NCBI RefSeq assembly: GCF_000190575.1 | Contig: NC_015164.1 | Location: 2,992,001-3,056,000 of the forward strand | Length of the DNA: 64,000 nucleotides | From: Phocaeicola salanitronis DSM 18170 | GTDB taxonomy: Bacteria; Bacteroidota; Bacteroidia; Bacteroidales; Bacteroidaceae | Reading direction: 5' to 3' | Shown here: piece after piece, positions 60,121-64,000 of the stretch | Layout of the letters: every line of letters starts with the position of its first letter | Numbering within the stretch: the first letter of the stretch is position 1 | Position numbers and translations under genes: made by a program | Notes under the pieces: model-generated | Seen by the model: only the letters and a program-made list of their open reading frames with translations | The model's database searches: none | What the model was told of the DNA's origin: nothing

Positions 60121-61695
60121 TTATTGAATGGTCCAGTCTTTCAGCGTATGCCGTTCACTGTCAAAATTAACTCCTACCTTCACAACGGGCAATCCGCACA
60201 GGGCGAAGCGTTCATCATAATGTTTCAAATCAATTTGCTGCATGGCTTCGGCTGCGCTCTTGTTAAGTTTCACTTCTATAATATATAAGGTATGGGCGGT
60301 ACGCATCACCACGTCTACCCTTCCTGTTGCGGTATGTACTTCCACATCCACATAATAGCCCATCAGGCTGAAGATGATGTAGAGTACCTGCTGGTAATGT
60401 CCTTCGTAGTCGGTATTGTCGGTATAGGGAACGGTAGAGAGGAAAACCTGCAATACCTGCAAGGCTCCGTCCATATCGTTGCGCGACAAGTGCCGTGCCA
60501 TTTCCCTCAGTGTCCGGTTGCTTTTCCGCGTGTCTTCGGCTATGTAAGACGGAACCAGACTGCTCATCAGTCCCAAACGTACCTCCTTATTGGGCAAATC
60601 GAGGATATAAGAACCGAATTCCGTATCCTTTCCCTTAATCGTAAGATAGCCTGCCTGATAAAGTAAAGGCATATAGTTGGTCGCACGTTCTATGGGCACG
60701 TCAAAGTCTTCCAATGCTACTTCTTCTCTTCCTATTTCAGTAGGCGGAGTATGATATTTTTTCAGCATCTCTATCAGATAAGTAGGCGTTCCGCTTCCGA
60801 ACCAATAGGCATTCAGTTCTCCCTTTCCGAATGCGTTCATCAGGCTGAAAGGATTATAGATATCAGGCGAGGGCCATGTAAAGTGATAGCCGTCATAATA
60901 GCTTTTCAGCTTATCCAACAGATTTTCTTTTGTCGTATCCAGCTTGTCCGCAAACACATCCAAGTCTGCATCCATCTGCGTGCGCATTTCGTCTTCGGTT
61001 ATGCCGCAAATAGCGGCGTATCCGTTATCCATACTGATGTTATCAATATTGTTCAGCTCACTGAAGATACTGAGCTGCGAGAACTTGGTGATGCCTGTCA
61101 GGAAGACATAGCGCAGATAAGGGTCGCATGCCTTGAGGGGACTGTAGAAGTTGCGCATCACGTTCCGCAGGGCAGGCAGATCCCGGTCTTCGTGCACCAC
61201 GTCCAAGACCGGCGCATCGTATTCGTCTATCAATACGACCACCTGCCTGCCGTATTTGGCATACGCGTCCATAATCAGGTTCGTCAGCCGGATATTCGTA
61301 TCTTGCGCTTCACGCGATGCAATCCCCAACCTGATTTCATTGTTCTGAAGCGAATTGTGCAGGTAGCGCGTGAGTGCCTCTTTGTCCATGTGCTTTCCCA
61401 AGCTCATGTCGAAATGCAGCACGGGATATTGTGTCCATTCCGTTTCCAGCCTTTCGATGGCAAGCCCTTCGAACAACTCCTTCCGCCCTTCGAAATAAGC
61501 ATGAAGCGTACTTGTCAGCAACGACTTGCCGAACCGTCTGGGACGGCTCAGGAACATATATTTGCTATTGTCATTCGCCATTCGGTAGACATACGCTGTC
61601 TTGTCGATATACAGGTAGCCTTTCGTCCTTAGTTCCGAAAAGGTCTGAATCCCTACGGGATATTTCTTTAATGCGGGCTGGTTCATACGGTTCAT
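60121..61695 (-). CDS. AAA-ATPase-like / PD-(D/E)XK nuclease-fold protein, copy 1
   Basis: This 524-residue protein belongs to a large Bacteroidetes family pairing an AAA-ATPase-like domain with a C-terminal PD-(D/E)XK domain. The N-terminal half has a Walker A-like RPRRFGKSLL (about 49-58) and Walker B VVVLIDEYD (about 149-157). The C-terminal nuclease-fold motif is GRVDVVM...YIIEVKL (about 463-480). The function of the family is unknown. A second copy lies just upstream (61803-63398). The two are almost identical except in a middle block (about residues 315-420). TATTTTTG at 61719-61712 (minus) is a likely -7 box. Confidence 0.88.
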   Translation of the reverse strand: MNRMNQPALKKYPVGIQTFSELRTKGYLYIDKTAYVYRMANDNSKYMFLSRPRRFGKSLLTSTLHAYFEGRKELFEGLAIERLETEWTQYPVLHFDMSLGKHMDKEALTRYLHNSLQNNEIRLGIASREAQDTNIRLTNLIMDAYAKYGRQVVVLIDEYDAPVLDVVHEDRDLPALRNVMRNFYSPLKACDPYLRYVFLTGITKFSQLSIFSELNNIDNISMDNGYAAICGITEDEMRTQMDADLDVFADKLDTTKENLLDKLKSYYDGYHFTWPSPDIYNPFSLMNAFGKGELNAYWFGSGTPTYLIEMLKKYHTPPTEIGREEVALEDFDVPIERATNYMPLLYQAGYLTIKGKDTEFGSYILDLPNKEVRLGLMSSLVPSYIAEDTRKSNRTLREMARHLSRNDMDGALQVLQVFLSTVPYTDNTDYEGHYQQVLYIIFSLMGYYVDVEVHTATGRVDVVMRTAHTLYIIEVKLNKSAAEAMQQIDLKHYDERFALCGLPVVKVGVNFDSERHTLKDWTIQ

Positions 61696-61802
61696 ACATT
61701 TTACATTTCCACAAAAATACGTAATTTCATTGACCTATCCTACTTTTGAAAAGAAATCCTTTTTATCAACATGGTCAGTTCAGTCTGTGTGGCAGGAAAT
61801 TG

Positions 61803-63398
61803 TCATAAGAGTGAACCGTTTATGCCATTGTCAATCGTCCATTCCCGAATCGTATGTCGTTCACTGTCAAAATTGACTCCTACCTTTACAACGGGCAATC
61901 CGCACAGGGCGAAGCGTTCGTCATAATGTTTCAAATCGATTTGCTGCATGGCTTCGGCTGCGCTCTTGTTTAGTTTCACTTCTATAATATATAAGGTATG
62001 GGCGGTGCGCATCACCACGTCTACCCTTCCTGTAGCAGTATGCACTTCCACATCCACATAATAGCCCATCAGGCTGAAGATGATGTAGAGTACCTGCTGG
62101 TAATGTCCTTCGTAGTCGGTATTGTCAGTATAGGGAACGGTAGACAGGAATGTCTGCAAAAAATGCAAGGCTTCATCCATATTGTCATTGTGCAATTGTT
62201 CTGCCATTAAGCCCAATAAAGTTCCTACCGGTTCTGTATCGGGCACATAGTTCTGTATCAAGTTGCTCATCAGCCCTAAGCGTACTTCCCGGTTAGGGAT
62301 ATCAAGGGTGTAAAGCTGTGCAAAAGCCGCATAATCCTTGATGGTAAGGTAACCGCTTTGATACAGCAGTGGGGTTACATTGGTCATCCGCTCAATAGGG
62401 ACATCAAAATTTTCCTGTCTTACTTTCCGGCCTCCAATTTGCTGGGGAGCAACCTGATATTTACGCAGCATCTCTATCAGATAAGTAGGCGTTCCGCTTC
62501 CGAACCAATAGGAATTCAACTCCCCTTCACCGAATGCATTCATCAGGCTGTAGGGATTATAGATGTCGGGCGAGGGCCATGTAAAGTGATAGCCGTCATA
62601 ATAGCTTTTCAGCTTATCCAACAGATTTTCTTTTGTCGTATCCAGCTTGTCCGCGAACACATCCAAGTCTGCATCCATCTGCGTGCGCATCTCTTCTTCG
62701 GTTATGCCGCAGATGGCTGCATACTCTTTTGTCATGCTTATGTTTTGGATGTTGTTCAGTTCGCTGAAGATACTGAGTTGCGAGAACTTGGTGATGCCCG
62801 TCAGGAAGACATAGCGCAGGTAAGGGTCGCATGCCTTGAGGGGACTGTAGAAGTTGCGCATCACGTTCCGCAGGGCAGGCAGGTCCCGGTCTTCGTGCAC
62901 CACGTCCAAGACCGGCGCATCGTATTCGTCTATCAATACAACCACCTGCCTGCCGTATTTGGCATACGCATCCATAATCAGGTTCGTCAGCCGGATATTC
63001 GTATCTTGCGCTTCACGCGCCGCAATCCCCAACCTGATTTCATTGTTCTGAAGCAAATTGTGCAAGTAGCGCGTAAGTGCATCTTTGTCCATGTGCTTTC
63101 CCAAGCTCATGTCGAAATGCAGCACGGGATATTGCGTCCATTCCGTTTCCAGCTTTTCGACGGCAAGCCCTTCGAACAACTCCTTCCGCCCTTCGAAATA
63201 AGCATGAAGCGTACTTGTCAGCAACGACTTGCCAAACCGTCTGGGACGGCTCAGGAACATATACACGGAATTAGTATGTGTCATGCGGTATACATACTCC
63301 GTCTTATCAATATACAAATAGTCTCCTTCTCTTATTTTAGAGAATGTCTGAATCCCTACGGGATATTTCTTTAATGCGGGCTGGTTCATACGACTCAT
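61803..63398 (-). CDS. AAA-ATPase-like / PD-(D/E)XK nuclease-fold protein, copy 2
   Basis: This 531-residue tandem paralogue of the next gene has the same RPRRFGKSLL, VVVLIDEYD and GRVDVVM...YIIEVKL motifs. It differs mainly in residues 16-45 and in the block about 315-420, which probably contains the least constrained part of the protein. I chose ATG 63398 (MSRMNQPALKKYPVG), which aligns exactly with the start of copy 1. A longer frame from 63554 would run through the remains of an HlyD gene and is unlikely. A TACTTTTG box at 63422-63415 (minus) is in the same position as in copy 1. Confidence 0.88.
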   Translation of the reverse strand: MSRMNQPALKKYPVGIQTFSKIREGDYLYIDKTEYVYRMTHTNSVYMFLSRPRRFGKSLLTSTLHAYFEGRKELFEGLAVEKLETEWTQYPVLHFDMSLGKHMDKDALTRYLHNLLQNNEIRLGIAAREAQDTNIRLTNLIMDAYAKYGRQVVVLIDEYDAPVLDVVHEDRDLPALRNVMRNFYSPLKACDPYLRYVFLTGITKFSQLSIFSELNNIQNISMTKEYAAICGITEEEMRTQMDADLDVFADKLDTTKENLLDKLKSYYDGYHFTWPSPDIYNPYSLMNAFGEGELNSYWFGSGTPTYLIEMLRKYQVAPQQIGGRKVRQENFDVPIERMTNVTPLLYQSGYLTIKDYAAFAQLYTLDIPNREVRLGLMSNLIQNYVPDTEPVGTLLGLMAEQLHNDNMDEALHFLQTFLSTVPYTDNTDYEGHYQQVLYIIFSLMGYYVDVEVHTATGRVDVVMRTAHTLYIIEVKLNKSAAEAMQQIDLKHYDERFALCGLPVVKVGVNFDSERHTIREWTIDNGINGSLL

Positions 63399-63466
63399 AC
63401 ATTTTGCGTTTCCACAAAAGTAAGCATTTCCGTTGACTTTTTCTTTTCTTTCGGGAAGAAATTGGC

Positions 63467-63654
63467 TTATAAACAACCGAGCATATGCCGCAAGATACTT
63501 TCCCCTTCCCCATAAGGATAAGGCACGGCACATACGATGACAAGCAGCGTGCATACGATGACGAGCAGTACGATGATGTTCCAGCGTACCAATACCGGAG
63601 GAATGGTGCCGATGATGCGCCGCACCTTCTCCGAGCGAAGTTCAATACCAGCGT
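63467..63654 (-). pseudogene. N-terminal remnant of an HlyD-family secretion adaptor
   Basis: In the third minus-strand frame 58 codons starting at about 63643 read ELRSEKVRRIIGTIPPVLVR, then a single membrane helix (about residues 22-40 of this piece), then PYPYGE and a stop at 63467-63469. This matches the start of HlyD-type adaptors that pair with peptidase-containing ABC exporters. The remainder (coiled coil and barrel domains) is gone. It has no start codon of its own here, and directly abuts the truncated ABC gene. Confidence 0.6.
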
Positions 63655-64000
63655 CTAGTTGGTAAGAAACGACTGCACCCGACTATGGTCACTCATGCGC
63701 TGCAACAGGTCGCCCATCAGTTTCGTGTCGAAGAACGGCATGGGCAGCTTCAGCAGTTTGATGAAGAAGGCGCTCACCAGCGAGATGTTGATGCGCATGG
63801 AGATATGCAGCAGCCAACGGCGGATAAAGTCGGTCGAGGTGCGCCCGATGACAATCATCAGCTCGCCCAGCAGTATCAGCCAAATTAACCGGATATCTTG
63901 GTGCTTGATGCCCAAGTCAACGATCGCTTGCGTAAGGAAAGGCAGGATGAGCTGCAGCAGGCTCCCTACGAGCAGCCCCAAGGCAATCTGCACGAAGTAC
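63655..64000 (-). pseudogene. Truncated ABC exporter membrane domain (bacteriocin-type), off right edge
   Basis: The frame enters from the right edge and ends at TAG at 63655-63657. It encodes part of the transmembrane domain of a peptidase-containing (C39-type) ABC exporter: QIALGLLVGSLLQLILPFLT (in part), IVDLGIKHQDI, ISMRINISLVSAFFIKLLKL and PFFDTKLMGDLLQRMSDHSR. Full relatives continue through more helices and the ATPase. Here the frame stops after VQSFLTN and the next bases belong to an HlyD remnant. A deletion joined the two genes. Confidence 0.75.

Noticed and set aside
63399..63554. 52-residue N-terminal extension of AAA-like copy 2
   Set aside because: The extension reads through the HlyD remnant in another frame, and the ATG at 63398 aligns with copy 1.
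63337..63645. 102-codon minus-strand frame starting MNFARRRCG
   Set aside because: It overlaps the HlyD remnant frame and the start of AAA-like copy 2 in a third frame, is Cys/Ser/Tyr-rich without domain features, and arises at the deletion junction.
61..64000. Riboswitches, especially TPP near thiL
   Set aside because: No TPP, cobalamin or SAM riboswitch conserved elements were recognised upstream of any gene, including thiL and tatA.

Overview
The window looks like a chromosomal segment of a gut-type Bacteroidales bacterium, probably Bacteroides or Phocaeicola (genus inferred). The evidence is a SusC/SusD pair, a hybrid two-component regulator, PL1/PL10/GH28/GH105/CE8 pectinases, meso-diaminopimelate dehydrogenase, and many promoters of the Bacteroides type (TTTG, about 19 bp, TAnnTTTG). 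No rRNA, CRISPR array or prophage was seen; there is one tRNA-Phe.

Layout. 0-12 kb: ddh, ruvA, tatA-tatC, then an apparent operon sppA-lpxK-punA-thiL closed by a strong hairpin, two uncharacterised genes, tRNA-Phe, a truncated MNT nucleotidyltransferase and an IS982-family element with a frameshifted transposase. 12-17.5 kb: a sugar-kinase-like phosphotransferase, a GH109 enzyme, manA and a CE7-type esterase. 17.7-30.7 kb: first pectin cluster, with SusC/SusD, a PL1 lyase, a minus-strand operon (orphan galactitol-type EIIC, secreted KduI, hexuronate MFS carrier) and a GH105-CE8 fusion. 30.9-38.1 kb: hotdog thioesterase, GH2 enzyme and a 1292-residue hybrid two-component regulator. 38-48 kb: MscS channel, thioredoxin-like lipoprotein, etfB-etfA-(TonB/MORN protein)-acyl-CoA dehydrogenase, and a GT4/flippase-like pair. 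47.4-48.9 kb: an ECF sigma locus with an in-frame stop in the sigma gene and two facing promoters that share the same motifs. 48.9-59.8 kb: second pectin cluster, with GH28, MscL, a TonB-domain protein and a four-gene run PL1-PL1-PL10/esterase-CE12/CE8. 60-64 kb: tandem AAA-like/PD-(D/E)XK genes and a decayed peptide-export locus running off the right edge.

How it fits together. The two pectin clusters together encode de-esterification (CE8, CE12, CE7-like), backbone cleavage (PL1, PL10, GH28), unsaturated-end removal (GH105), capture (SusC/D), keto-uronate isomerisation (KduI) and uronate uptake (MFS, possibly EIIC). No kduD, kdgK or kdgA is present, so the rest of the pathway must lie elsewhere.

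Intergenic DNA is unusually rich in palindromic repeats. At least six kinds occur, several of them in two or three copies, and some run into the 3' ends of genes.
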